A stretch of DNA of 64,000 nt from NCBI RefSeq assembly GCF_000169335.1, contig NZ_AAXW01000009.1, forward strand, positions 1 to 64,000, given 5' to 3'. The notes beneath the pieces were generated by a model. That model did not search any database. It saw nothing but the letters and a program-made list of their open reading frames with translations, and was not told the DNA's origin. The stretch is from Crocosphaera chwakensis CCY0110 (GTDB lineage: Bacteria; Cyanobacteriota; Cyanobacteriia; Cyanobacteriales; Microcystaceae). The position numbers and the translations under genes are program-made. This document shows positions 43,994-53,300 of the stretch, one piece after another. Position 1 is the stretch's first letter. Every line of letters starts with the position of its first letter.

Positions 43994-45712
43994 ATGTTTG
44001 GTTTTATTGCTTCTTTTAAGGGTTTTTTTAATAAAAATATAAAATATTTAACCTTAGCAACCCTGGCAGCTAGTTTCGTAGTTGTTCCTGTCTACGCACA
44101 ATCAAGGCTTATTTTTATTTATCCTCCTTTTAATTTATCGTTAGGCGTTGATTCATTAGAATTGTTTGCCAATGAAGGCGTGGTTAATAATGAGTTAGCC
44201 TATTATATGAATTTAGCAGGGGTCAATGAAGAGCAAAAGGAAGCTTTTCGAGTAGCATTACTCAAAAAGGCCGATCTTGACCCAGTAGAAGTCTCCCGTT
44301 TTTTCAATACGCCGATGGGAGAAGAACTTTTAACCCGTGTAGGTACCTTATTTTCCATTCAGGGGGGACGTAATGGTAAATATGCCCTGAGAGGAGCGAT
44401 TGTTCAAGCGACTTTTGACCAAAAAGAAGGATTAACTTTGCTTAATTTTCTACGTCATCTAGCTGTTAATATGCAGTTTAACCTCTTAGAAGTATTTGAA
44501 GCGGCCAGTCTCTTAGAAAGTTTAGGAGAAGGAACCAATGCTATTGTTGCTGAAATGAAAGCATTATCTTCTCAACAAGCACAACTGGAGACGGTTCCAA
44601 ATTTTTCTACATTAGGAGATATTCGTCAACTCGGTAGTTATGGTGTTGCTCCCTCCCGTCAGATTCGATTATTTGATGAAAGTCGTCAAAGAGAGTTTAA
44701 TCTGTTGCTCGTGCAACCGCAACGATGGCGAGAGGGAAAAACCCCTGTGATTATTTTGTCTCATGGTTTGGCTTCTCGTCCAGAAGATTTTGAACAACGG
44801 GCTAAACAGTTAGCTTCCTATGGTTTTCTGGTGGCGTTGCCTCAACATCCTGGTAGTGATTTTAATCAGTTACAGGCTATGTTACAAGGCTTTTCTAGGG
44901 AAGTTTTCAAAGTTAATGAATTTATTGATCGCCCTTTAGATGTTAGTTATGTTATTGATGAATTAGAAAGAAGAAATAGCAGAGAATTTGGAGGGCGTTT
45001 AGACTTAAATAATGTAGGAGTTATGGGTCATTCCTTTGGGGGATATAATGCCTTAGCTGTTGCTGGTGCTTCTCTTAATTTTGCTGCTTTAGAAGCCAGT
45101 TGCAATCGAGATATTTGGGGACCTAATCTTTCTTTATTATTACAATGTCGGGCATTAGAATTACCTCGAAAAGAGTATAATTTTCGAGATGAACGAGTCA
45201 CTGCTGCTTTAGTGATTAATCCTGTGACCAGCGCGGTTTTTGGGGCTGAAGGACTCTCTCAAGTGACTATTCCTGTTATGTTAGGGGCTGGAAGTAGTGA
45301 TCCAGCAACTCCTGCTGCGATTGAACAATTAAAAGCCTTTGTTTGGATTAATACTAATGATAAATATTTTGTTTTAGTAGAAGGACAAGCCCATGTCAAC
45401 TTTTCTCAATTGGACGGTCAAATGAAAGCAGTTTTAGATTCTTTGCCTGAGTTGAAGCTCCCTAAACAGCAAATTCTTGATACTTATGGCAATGCTTTAT
45501 TAGTGGCTTTTGCTGAAGTTCATACGGCGAATAATGAGCAGTATCGTCCTTTTTTAACGGCTAGTTTCGGTAACTATATTAGTCGCCAACCTAATCCAAT
45601 GTATCTTGTACGAAGTGAAGCCGAAGTTCCTTTAAGTGCGTTATTTAATAGTAGAAGAACTTCAAGACTTCCAGCCATTTATCCCCGTAATCTTATTCCT
45701 AACAATGACTAA
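43994..45712 (+). CDS. Alpha/beta hydrolase with DUF1400 domain
   Basis: 572 residues. A signal peptide (ending near VYAQS) is followed by the cyanobacterial DUF1400 domain (about 40-160; ANEGVVNNELAYYMNLAGV) and an alpha/beta hydrolase domain. The oxyanion segment is ILSHGLASRPEDF, the nucleophile elbow is VGVMGHSFGGYNAL (Ser), and a late EGQAHVNFSQ carries the His. Probably an exported lipase or esterase; substrate unknown. Its 3' end overlaps cobM by eight bases. Confidence 0.86.
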   Translation: MFGFIASFKGFFNKNIKYLTLATLAASFVVVPVYAQSRLIFIYPPFNLSLGVDSLELFANEGVVNNELAYYMNLAGVNEEQKEAFRVALLKKADLDPVEVSRFFNTPMGEELLTRVGTLFSIQGGRNGKYALRGAIVQATFDQKEGLTLLNFLRHLAVNMQFNLLEVFEAASLLESLGEGTNAIVAEMKALSSQQAQLETVPNFSTLGDIRQLGSYGVAPSRQIRLFDESRQREFNLLLVQPQRWREGKTPVIILSHGLASRPEDFEQRAKQLASYGFLVALPQHPGSDFNQLQAMLQGFSREVFKVNEFIDRPLDVSYVIDELERRNSREFGGRLDLNNVGVMGHSFGGYNALAVAGASLNFAALEASCNRDIWGPNLSLLLQCRALELPRKEYNFRDERVTAALVINPVTSAVFGAEGLSQVTIPVMLGAGSSDPATPAAIEQLKAFVWINTNDKYFVLVEGQAHVNFSQLDGQMKAVLDSLPELKLPKQQILDTYGNALLVAFAEVHTANNEQYRPFLTASFGNYISRQPNPMYLVRSEAEVPLSALFNSRRTSRLPAIYPRNLIPNND

Positions 45713-46478
45713 TTTAAACCCTTGTGTCTATTTTATTGGTGCTGGACCGGGTGATCCAGACTTATTAACTTTAAAAGCTTACAAAATTATTAGCCAAACT
45801 GATGTTATTTTATATGCTGATTCTTTGGTTCCTAAACAAATTTTAAGAGATGTCCATCAAGATTGTGAGTTAATTCCGACGGGAAATAAAACCCTAGAAG
45901 ATATTATGAAGATTATGATTAATCAGGTTAAAAATAATAAATCTGTGGTACGTCTTCACTCAGGAGATTTAACGCTTTATAGTGCAATTCATGAGCAAAT
46001 TTCTATTCTTTTAAAAGAAAATATTGACTTTCAATTAATACCAGGAATTAGTGCATTTCAAGCAGCAGCAGCAAAAATAGGCGCAGAATTAACCATTCCT
46101 GATTTAGTTCAAACCATTATTTTAACTCGTGTTAGTGGTAGTGCTTCTCAAGTTCCTGATGCTGAAAAGTTAGAAAGTTTAGCAGCGCATCAAGCAAGTT
46201 TATGTTTATATTTAGCTGCTCGTCATGTGAAAAAGTCTCAAGCAAAATTACTACAATATTACCCTTCTAATACGCCTGTTGCTATTTGTTTTCGGATTGG
46301 TTGGCCGGATGAAACAATACACATTGTTCCGTTAGAAAAAATGGCAGAAGTGACTGAAGAAGAAAACTTAATTAGAACAACTTTGTATCTTATTAGCCCA
46401 GCTTTAAATACTCAGCAAAATTATCGTTCTCAACTATATCATCCTCAACATAGTCATCTATTTAGACCTAATAGTTAA
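45705..46478 (+). CDS. cobM: Precorrin-4 C11-methyltransferase
   Basis: 257 residues from ATG 45705, overlapping the end of the DUF1400 gene by eight bases. An upstream ATG in frame would extend into the hydrolase gene and is unlikely. VYFIGAGPGDPDLLTLKAY is the N-terminal S-adenosylmethionine-binding motif of the cobalamin methyltransferases; YADSLVP and RLHSGDLTLYSAIHEQ, then PGISAFQAAAAKIGAEL identify CobM/CbiF. It methylates C11 of precorrin-4 in cobalamin synthesis. cobN of the same pathway is at 50.3 kb. Confidence 0.93.
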   Translation: MTNLNPCVYFIGAGPGDPDLLTLKAYKIISQTDVILYADSLVPKQILRDVHQDCELIPTGNKTLEDIMKIMINQVKNNKSVVRLHSGDLTLYSAIHEQISILLKENIDFQLIPGISAFQAAAAKIGAELTIPDLVQTIILTRVSGSASQVPDAEKLESLAAHQASLCLYLAARHVKKSQAKLLQYYPSNTPVAICFRIGWPDETIHIVPLEKMAEVTEEENLIRTTLYLISPALNTQQNYRSQLYHPQHSHLFRPNS

Positions 46479-46531
46479 GGTAAGCAGAGGAGGTAAAGGA
46501 AAAAGAATATTAATTAAGTTTCTAAATAAAA

Positions 46532-46590
46532 GGTGGGCAATTAAAAAGCCTAAAAACCTCATATAGAAACTATTTTAGACATTACCCACC
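46532..46590. repeat. GGTGGGCAAT inverted repeat with longer loop
   Basis: GGTGGGCAAT at 46532 and ATTACCCACC ending at 46590 pair apart from one mismatch around about 40 bases. Same family as 20838 and 23977; lies between convergent cobM and cysQ. Confidence 0.55.
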
Positions 46591-46612
46591 CTACAAATAG
46601 TTAAATTATTAA

Positions 46613-47470
46613 TTATCCATTATCAATTTTCGCTAAAAGTTCAGTTGCTTTTTCACATAATTCTTCATGACAATGACCATTACTAGCGATTAAACAACCC
46701 CATTGACGCACATCTCCTCGGTTGTAAATTAAGGGATCTCCATTTTCATGGGTAAATTTTCCACCAGCTTCGGTTAAGATTAATTCGGGTGCAGCAAAAT
46801 CCCAATCTTTGGCCGCAGATTTACCAGAAAGAGAGATATAAATATCGGAAGTTTTTTCTAATAAAGTGGAAATTTTCCCCCCAACACTGCCCATATAAAT
46901 GCGATCTTTTAAGGGCAAAGCCTCAATTAAAGCTTGAAAGCGATCGTCTCTATGAGTCCGACTTACCACTAAATATAAATCTTCTAATTTATTGCGTTCT
47001 GATACTTTGATGGGGGTAATTTTACCCTCTTTGGTTTCGACAAAAGTCCCGTGTCCTTTACTCGCATAATAAATTTTTTGCGCTTCAGGAATAGCTACAA
47101 CAGCTACCATCGGACGGCCTTGATAAGCGAGGGCTATATGTAAGGCATATTCGCCGGTTTTATCAATAAAATCTCTGGTACCATCAAGGGGATCAATAAT
47201 CCAAACCCAGTCTTTAGGAATGGGTTCAGTTCCTTTATGGGTTTCTTCACTTAAATAACCAAATTTATCTTCATGAAAAACCGCTTGTAATTTTTCTAAA
47301 ATGTAACGATTCGCAGCAAGATCAGCAGCAGTTACAGGCCCATCTTTTTTATCTTCATTAACGTTTAAATCTCCTTCTCCTCGATAATAAGAATTTAGGA
47401 TTTTGGCCGCACCCCAACCTACGGAACGGGCAATAACTTCGATTTCTTCTAATTTTTGAGTCTGTGTCAT
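46613..47470 (-). CDS. cysQ: 3'(2'),5'-bisphosphate nucleotidase / inositol monophosphatase family
   Basis: 285 residues. The family signature WVWIIDPLDGTRDFI binds Mg, and WDFAAPELILTEAGG is the second signature; GYLSEETHKGTEPIP supplies another acidic ligand. CysQ-type enzymes remove the 3' phosphate from PAP, a by-product of sulfate assimilation. Inositol- or fructose-bisphosphatase activity cannot be excluded. Monocistronic on the minus strand. Confidence 0.88.
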   Translation of the reverse strand: MTQTQKLEEIEVIARSVGWGAAKILNSYYRGEGDLNVNEDKKDGPVTAADLAANRYILEKLQAVFHEDKFGYLSEETHKGTEPIPKDWVWIIDPLDGTRDFIDKTGEYALHIALAYQGRPMVAVVAIPEAQKIYYASKGHGTFVETKEGKITPIKVSERNKLEDLYLVVSRTHRDDRFQALIEALPLKDRIYMGSVGGKISTLLEKTSDIYISLSGKSAAKDWDFAAPELILTEAGGKFTHENGDPLIYNRGDVRQWGCLIASNGHCHEELCEKATELLAKIDNG

Positions 47471-47539
47471 CGTTTAATTAATCCCTTGCTGATTACACTG
47501 TTATTAATTTTAGATTAGTTGTGGCCTTTATTAACAATA

Positions 47540-47568
47540 AAAATAGGGATAGGTGTTTTCTATCCCTA
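47540..47568 (-). terminator. Intrinsic terminator of sodB
   Basis: TAGGGATAG and CTATCCCTA form a perfect 9-bp stem around a 7-base loop, about 30 bases behind the sodB stop; on the minus strand the stem is followed by TTTTTATTG. Confidence 0.8.
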
Positions 47569-47596
47569 AACTAAATAAATTTGTTAATCGGTAAAC

Positions 47597-48199
47597 TTAA
47601 GAAGCCTTAGACATATTGTCAGCGACAAAGTCCCAGTTAATTAAGTTATTAATAAACGTATCAATATAACCAGGACGGCTATTTTGATAGTCTAAATAAT
47701 AGGCGTGTTCCCAGACATCCATCGTTAACAAGGGGGTTTGTCCGGAAGTAATGGGGTTTTCTGCGTTGAGGGTTTTGACAACTTTTAAAGTGCCGTTATT
47801 AAGCACTAACCAAGCCCAACCGCTACCAAATTGAGTTGCACCTGCATTTTTAAATTCTTCAACAAATTTGTCAAAGCTACCAAAATCAGCATTAATTTTA
47901 TCAGCTAACGCACCAGTGGGTTGGCCACCACCACCGGGTTTCATACAATTCCAATAAAAAGAGTGATTCCACGCTTGGGCAGCATTGTTAAATAAACCCT
48001 GTTTAGAAGCATCACCAGCGATCGCTTTAATGACTTCTTCAATGGGTTTAGAATCATGGTCTGTGCCTTCTACTGCTGCATTGTACTTGCTCACGTAGGA
48101 AGCATGATGCTTGTCGTGGTGGAATTCTAAGGTACTCTTACTAATGTGAGGCTCTAATGCAGTATAGTCGTAAGGTAATTTAGGTAGTTCGTATCCCAT
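47597..48199 (-). CDS. sodB: Iron superoxide dismutase
   Basis: 200 residues. YELPKLPYDYTALEPHIS begins the fold; FHHDKHHASYV carries the first ligand His, QAWNHSFYWNCM the second, and DVWEHAYYLDYQN the Asp and last His. The A-A-Q-A-W-N-H-S-F-Y-W context and Q-F-G-S-G-W fit the Fe type used by cyanobacteria. Converts superoxide to peroxide and oxygen in the cytosol. No signal peptide. Confidence 0.95.
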   Translation of the reverse strand: MGYELPKLPYDYTALEPHISKSTLEFHHDKHHASYVSKYNAAVEGTDHDSKPIEEVIKAIAGDASKQGLFNNAAQAWNHSFYWNCMKPGGGGQPTGALADKINADFGSFDKFVEEFKNAGATQFGSGWAWLVLNNGTLKVVKTLNAENPITSGQTPLLTMDVWEHAYYLDYQNSRPGYIDTFINNLINWDFVADNMSKAS

Positions 48200-48555
48200 A
48201 AGTATTCTATCCTCTATCGATTGCTGCGATGGATCTTGATTAAGTTTGCAAGGTTATGACCTATACTTGCCAGATTAAGGGCAATTTTGAGTCATTGCAA
48301 TAAAACTTAACACTTAAATTTTAACTTAAAAGGTGACGGAATCCAAATCAAATAAATCTGTTTGATTGGTTGGTGGATGTTCAGAAAGGTTGGGTTAAAT
48401 TCACCTTAAGAAGCACACCCTGTCTTATTTTTTATATGAAAGACATATGATGTAAAGTCACCTTCGCCCTCAGATTCTATCATCAATCGAAGGCATATTT
48501 ATCTACATTTTGTAATATTCTCTCCTTTGAATTAAGTATATATACCTCAACAATT
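48200..48555. other. Intergenic region upstream of sodB
   Basis: About 355 bases without a gene. On the minus strand TTGCAA and TAATCT are 17 bases apart some 70 bases before sodB and could be its promoter. CCTTCG and CGAAGG near 48460-48490 could pair as a weak hairpin. Confidence 0.4.
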
Positions 48556-49056
48556 TTACTTTGCATTTTTAAGTAGATTATGTATTTGTTTAATTGTTGT
48601 GTGAGTATTGGTTGCAATAAAGATTAAGTCAGGAGCCAATTTTTTAAATAATTGTTGACTTTCTTGATGTTCACTTAATAAGATAACGGGTTTTTTATTT
48701 TTTAAGGCTAAGGCTATTTCTGATAAAGTTCCTAAACCTATTCCACAGGCGATAATGACATTTGAGGATAAAACATTAATATTATTTCTTGCATTTCCTA
48801 AGTCAGTTAGAATGGCAATATCAACAGCATCGGAAACATTTCTAGTATGATTTGAGGGTAAGATACCGATAGTTAATCCTTCTGCTTCTTTTGCCCCTTT
48901 ATTGGCTGCATCCATCACCCCTACATTACGACCTCCTGTTAACAATATCCATCCTTCTTGTGCAATTAATTTTCCTAATTCATGGGCGTTTTTAATATCT
49001 ATTTCCGTTGCTGAGTCTCCAGGTCCCATGACTCCAATAACTATGTTTCTACTCAT
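48556..49056 (-). CDS. SLOG-family (TIGR00725) nucleotide-binding-like protein
   Basis: 166 residues of the Rossmann-like SLOG/LOG superfamily: IGVMGPGDSATE at the start, the GGRNVGVMDAANKGAKEAEG segment, and the G-I-G-L-G-T-L-S-E-I-A-L-A-L block that matches the P-G-G-x-G-T-x-x-E motif of LOG enzymes in modified form. The family includes cytokinin-producing phosphoribohydrolases and sensors of nucleotide signals. Its first codon overlaps the stop of the Uma2 gene upstream by one base, implying coupling. Confidence 0.83.
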   Translation of the reverse strand: MSRNIVIGVMGPGDSATEIDIKNAHELGKLIAQEGWILLTGGRNVGVMDAANKGAKEAEGLTIGILPSNHTRNVSDAVDIAILTDLGNARNNINVLSSNVIIACGIGLGTLSEIALALKNKKPVILLSEHQESQQLFKKLAPDLIFIATNTHTTIKQIHNLLKNAK

Positions 49057-49628
49057 TATGCCAACCCAGGAACTTTGCGATAGATAGTTTCAATGGAACC
49101 ATAGTAATCAATACTGGAAAATGCTACTTCATCCCCTACTTGATAGATTGTTTTTGTCCAATATCCCGACTCATCACGACGGTAATATTCGATTTTTATT
49201 ATATCTTGGTGAATAAGAACATACTCTTTTAAAGTAGGACAAGTTTGATAATCACTAAATTTTTGACCTCTATCAAAGGCTTCTGTTGATTGTGATAATA
49301 CTTCTATTAAAAGAATAGGATAAAGAATAAAATCATCAGTATTATTAATTTCTCTTTCATCGCAAACAACGGCAATATCTGGATAATAATAACAATTTGC
49401 TTCTTCTAGTCTTACCTTAATATCTGAATTTAAAACCAGACAGGGACTATCTGCAAGATGAATATTTAATAGGGTTGTTAAATTTGCCCCCAAAACAATA
49501 TGAGACTTTTTTGCCCCGACCATTGCATAAACTTGTCCTTTTCGATATTCATGTTTAATAGGACTGACTCTTTCTCCTTCTAAATAGGTTTCTGGAGAGA
49601 TATAAAAGAATTGATTATTTGTTACCAT
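49056..49628 (-). CDS. Uma2 family (DUF820) putative endonuclease
   Basis: About 190 residues from the ATG at 49628; an ATG 13 codons upstream (49667) is also possible. FFYISPETYLEGERVSPIKH, YYYPDIAVVCDE and PILLIEVLSQSTEAFDRGQK are the Uma2 motifs with the nuclease-like PD...E-V residues. It is the first gene of a two-gene unit with the SLOG protein (stop and start overlap by one base). Role unknown. Confidence 0.88.
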   Translation of the reverse strand: MVTNNQFFYISPETYLEGERVSPIKHEYRKGQVYAMVGAKKSHIVLGANLTTLLNIHLADSPCLVLNSDIKVRLEEANCYYYPDIAVVCDEREINNTDDFILYPILLIEVLSQSTEAFDRGQKFSDYQTCPTLKEYVLIHQDIIKIEYYRRDESGYWTKTIYQVGDEVAFSSIDYYGSIETIYRKVPGLA

Positions 49629-49755
49629 GATTGATATAATAGTTTCTACTTTTCCATGAGTCCTCATCTAAATTAATTTTACTCTATCTCTATTGATATC
49701 TTTGACAACTGCGATCGCAGTCTCAGTTTTTAGTTTATGGAGTTAAAATTAAAAG

Positions 49756-50067
49756 ATGGAGTTTGAGTGGGATGACCAAAAAAACAAAATCAACATTGAA
49801 AAACACGGGATTGATTTTAATTTTGCCAAAGAAGTGTTTTCAGGAGTCTGGATATCAAAACCTGATGATAGAAAAGACTACGGTGAAAAAAGATTAATTG
49901 CGTTAGGACTTTTAGGAAAATTTATCCTAGTTATAGTCTATACCCTGCGAGGAGAAAAAATACGACTCATATCTACAAGACGCGCTAATAAACAGGAAAG
50001 GAGTATTTATTATGCCTATGTCACGAGAGGAACAATTAAAGAGCCTTGGTCAGATGAAAGAATCTGA
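49756..50067 (+). CDS. brnT: BrnT toxin
   Basis: 103 residues. FEWDDQKNKINIEKHGIDF is the family start, with DDRKDYGEKRLIALG and IRLISTRRANKQERSIYY as the catalytic core (R-I-S-x-R-R-A). BrnT folds like RelE and stops translation. The coding region runs on about 15 residues past the usual end and overlaps the BrnA gene by 56 bases, longer than the usual few bases. The toxin looks intact. Confidence 0.9.
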   Translation: MEFEWDDQKNKINIEKHGIDFNFAKEVFSGVWISKPDDRKDYGEKRLIALGLLGKFILVIVYTLRGEKIRLISTRRANKQERSIYYAYVTRGTIKEPWSDERI

Positions 50068-50263
50068 TATAGATTATTCGGATATACCTGCGACTGATAC
50101 CGAATTTTGGCAAGAAGCTACTGTTAATAACCCTCTAAAAGTTTCTGTAACTCTCAAGCTTGATCCCTCGGTTTTTGCTTGGTATAAACAACAGTTTCCC
50201 CAAGAATATCAAAGCTTAATTAATGCTGTATTAGAAAAATATATGATAGAACATAATTCTTAA
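50012..50263 (+). CDS. brnA: BrnA antitoxin
   Basis: 83 residues. SDIDYSDIPATDTEFWQEA is the BrnA signature; the C-terminal half, VSVTLKLDPSVFAWYKQQF, is the ribbon-helix-helix DNA-binding domain. Encoded after the toxin, as in other brnTA modules, and starting inside its coding region. An alternative start two codons later (50018) is possible. Confidence 0.9.
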   Translation: MPMSREEQLKSLGQMKESDIDYSDIPATDTEFWQEATVNNPLKVSVTLKLDPSVFAWYKQQFPQEYQSLINAVLEKYMIEHNS

Positions 50264-50311
50264 TAATATATTTTAAAACAGGTTTAATATTATTAAACAC
50301 TACTTGTTCCA

Positions 50312-53300
50312 TCAATTTTCTTCGATTTTTCCTTCTGCATAATGCACAATATTCCTTAATTTCTCTAGAATATTACTATCAACATCTTGCCATAACCCTC
50401 TTTGATTTGCTTCTAATAATCTTTCAGCCATATCTCGCAACGCCCAAGGGTTTTTGTCTTGGATAAATTGTTGTACTGTCTCATCAAATAAGTAAGCTTC
50501 TGCTACTCCTTGATACATGAAATCTTCTACACAGTTTGTTGTTGCATCATAAGCAAATAAATAATCTACAGTTGCTGACATTTCAAATGCCCCTTTATAA
50601 CCATGTCTCATCACCCCTTTTATCCATTTCGGGTTAATAACACGGGAACGATAAACTCTAGTTATTTCTTCTTTTAATCGTCTAACTTTTGGATTAGCTG
50701 CAATAGCATTGTCTCCAAAATAAGTCTCAGGATTGTTACCCGTTAATGCTCTTACCGCAACGGTTAAACCCCCTTGAAACTGATAATAATCATCGGAATC
50801 TAAAAGATCATGTTCTCGATTATCTTGGTTATGTAAGACAATTTGTAACTGTTTTAAACGTCTTTCAAAGACTTCTGGAACACCGTGACCTACTCCGTTT
50901 TGATCATAAGCGTAACAACTCCAGTTAATGTATGCGTTAGCCAAATCTTGCTCATTTTCCCAATTTTGTGCTTCAATTAATCCCTGTAAACCTGCACCAT
51001 AAGACCCTGGTTTTGACCCAAAAATTCGATAACCTGACTTCAATTTTGCTTGTTCTTCTGTGAACCCTTGCTGTTTCCAAAATTGCTCTTCTTCCTGTAC
51101 CTTTGCTGCTAAGGGATTAATAGTTTTATCTTCTTGGAGACTTGACACATCTTTGATCACTTTGTATAGTAATTGTAGTAAGTTAGGGAAACTATCTCTA
51201 AAAAATCCCGATACTCGTACCGTTACATCCACACGAGGTCGCCCTAACGCCGATGGTTTAAGGATTTCATAATCTACCACCCGACGGGATAAGCCATCCC
51301 AGATCGGTTGTACTCCTAATAAAGCCAACACCTGGGCAATGTCATCGCCTCCTGTTCGCATGGTAGAAGTTCCCCAGATGGAAATAGCCAGGGTTTGGGG
51401 ATACTCTCCGTTATCTTGAGTATAACGCTCAATGAGGATTTCTGCTGCTTTTCTGCCCACATCCCAAGCGGTTTGAGTGGGTATAGCACGAATATCTACA
51501 GAATAAAAGTTGCGTCCGGTGGGTAGAACGTCTGGTCTACCTCTGGTGGGTGCGCCAGATGCACCGCTAGGGACATATTTTCCGTTTAAACCTCTCAATA
51601 AGTTAGTGATTTCTTGGGGAGTTTGATACAGTTTTGGCAGTAAAAAAGTTTTGATCCAATTTAATTCTTTTTGGGTACAAGGTAAGTGATTAAATTGTTC
51701 ATTAGTATTTATTATACTTTCGACTAAAGTTTGTGCATAAATTTCTAAGACTTCGATAACATCCCAAAGGATACGACATTGTTTTAATTTTACACTAATC
51801 TCTTTAGGGATTATTTGAGATAAGATCGAATAAGAAAATAATTGATCTAAATTATCAGTTAAGGGATTAATATTTAAGTTAAAATCTGTCGCTATTGCTA
51901 TAATTAAACCCATTCTATCAAAACTCGGATAACGAGTAATAGAAATAATTAAATCTCGTAATTGTGTATTTTGAGGACAAGTTCCTAAAATGTGTAAACC
52001 ATCTCTTATTTGTGCTTCTTTGAGTTCACATAAATAACCATCTGCTAGAGTTAAAAATTGAGATAAACTATCATTGTTTATATTATTGATTCCTAAATCT
52101 TGATTTAAGTTTGTTTCTGTTAATAATTTTGTAATGCGATCGCCGATTATTTTTAAACGTTTTGGGTCTAAAGTTTGTGCTTCGTAATATTCATCAATTA
52201 GTGTTTCTAACTTTTGTAAATCACCATATAATTCTGCACGGGTTAAAGGGGGTGTTAAATGGTCTAAAATAACAGCATGAGAGCGACGTTTTGCTTGGGA
52301 ACCTTCTCCTGGATCGTTAACAATAAAAGGATAAAAATTAGGTATAGTTCCTAATGCTATTTCTGGATAACAAGTTGATGATAAGGCTAAACTTTTACCG
52401 GGTAGCCATTCTAAGTTACCATGTTTACCGACATGGATAATAGCGGATGCTTGAAAATGATGTTTTAACCAATAATAATAAGCCAAATAATGGGGTGTCG
52501 GTTCTAAGTCTGGTGCATGATAGTTTAAACTAGGATCAAAGTCATATCCCCTAGAGGGTTGAATACCAATAAAAATGTTACCTAATTGAATACCAGAAAT
52601 AGCATAAGAATCAACGTTATTCAATTCTTCAACATGACTCCAACGCTGTGTAATTTGTTCTTGGGTTTCTAAAGGTAAAGTTTGGAAATATTGTTCATAT
52701 TCTCCACAAGAAACAGATTGATTAATGGGACGTAATTCTTTACTTTCGGGATCATTAGTTATCCCTTGGGTCAATCTTTGTATCAGTTCGTCCCCTGTTT
52801 TTGGTATATTTTTAATAGTGTAACCTTCTTGTTGTAATGCTTGTAGAATTTTTATACAACTTTCGGCAGTATCTAAACCAACACCGTTAGCTATTCTGCC
52901 GTCTTTATTCGGATAATTTGCTAAAATTAAAGCAATTTTTTTTTCACTAATTATTGTGTTTTTAAGATGAATAAAATTAGCAGCTAACTCGGTAACAAAA
53001 TTGATTCTATCTTCTAAAGATTCATAAACAATAACATCAGTTTCTAATTGTTCATTCCAGGTTGCTACTGATTTAAAAGAAACAGCACGAGTGATAATTT
53101 TACCGTCCACTTCAGGTAACGCAACATTCATGGCCACATCTCTAGGATTTAACCCTTGGAAGCTATTTTCCCACTGTTCTACGGTTCCACTACTAAAGAT
53201 TACTTGTAAAATAGGAATATCTAAAGTTTGCCATAAATTGTTGCAAGTATTATCATCAATTTTGCCTAAAGAAAAACTGGTTGTATTTAAAATCAACTCA

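Noticed and set aside
50282..50298. Palindrome GTTTAATATTATTAAAC between brnA and cobN taken for a terminator
   Set aside because: Pure AT arms with a one-base centre cannot make a stable hairpin; possible operator but unsupported.
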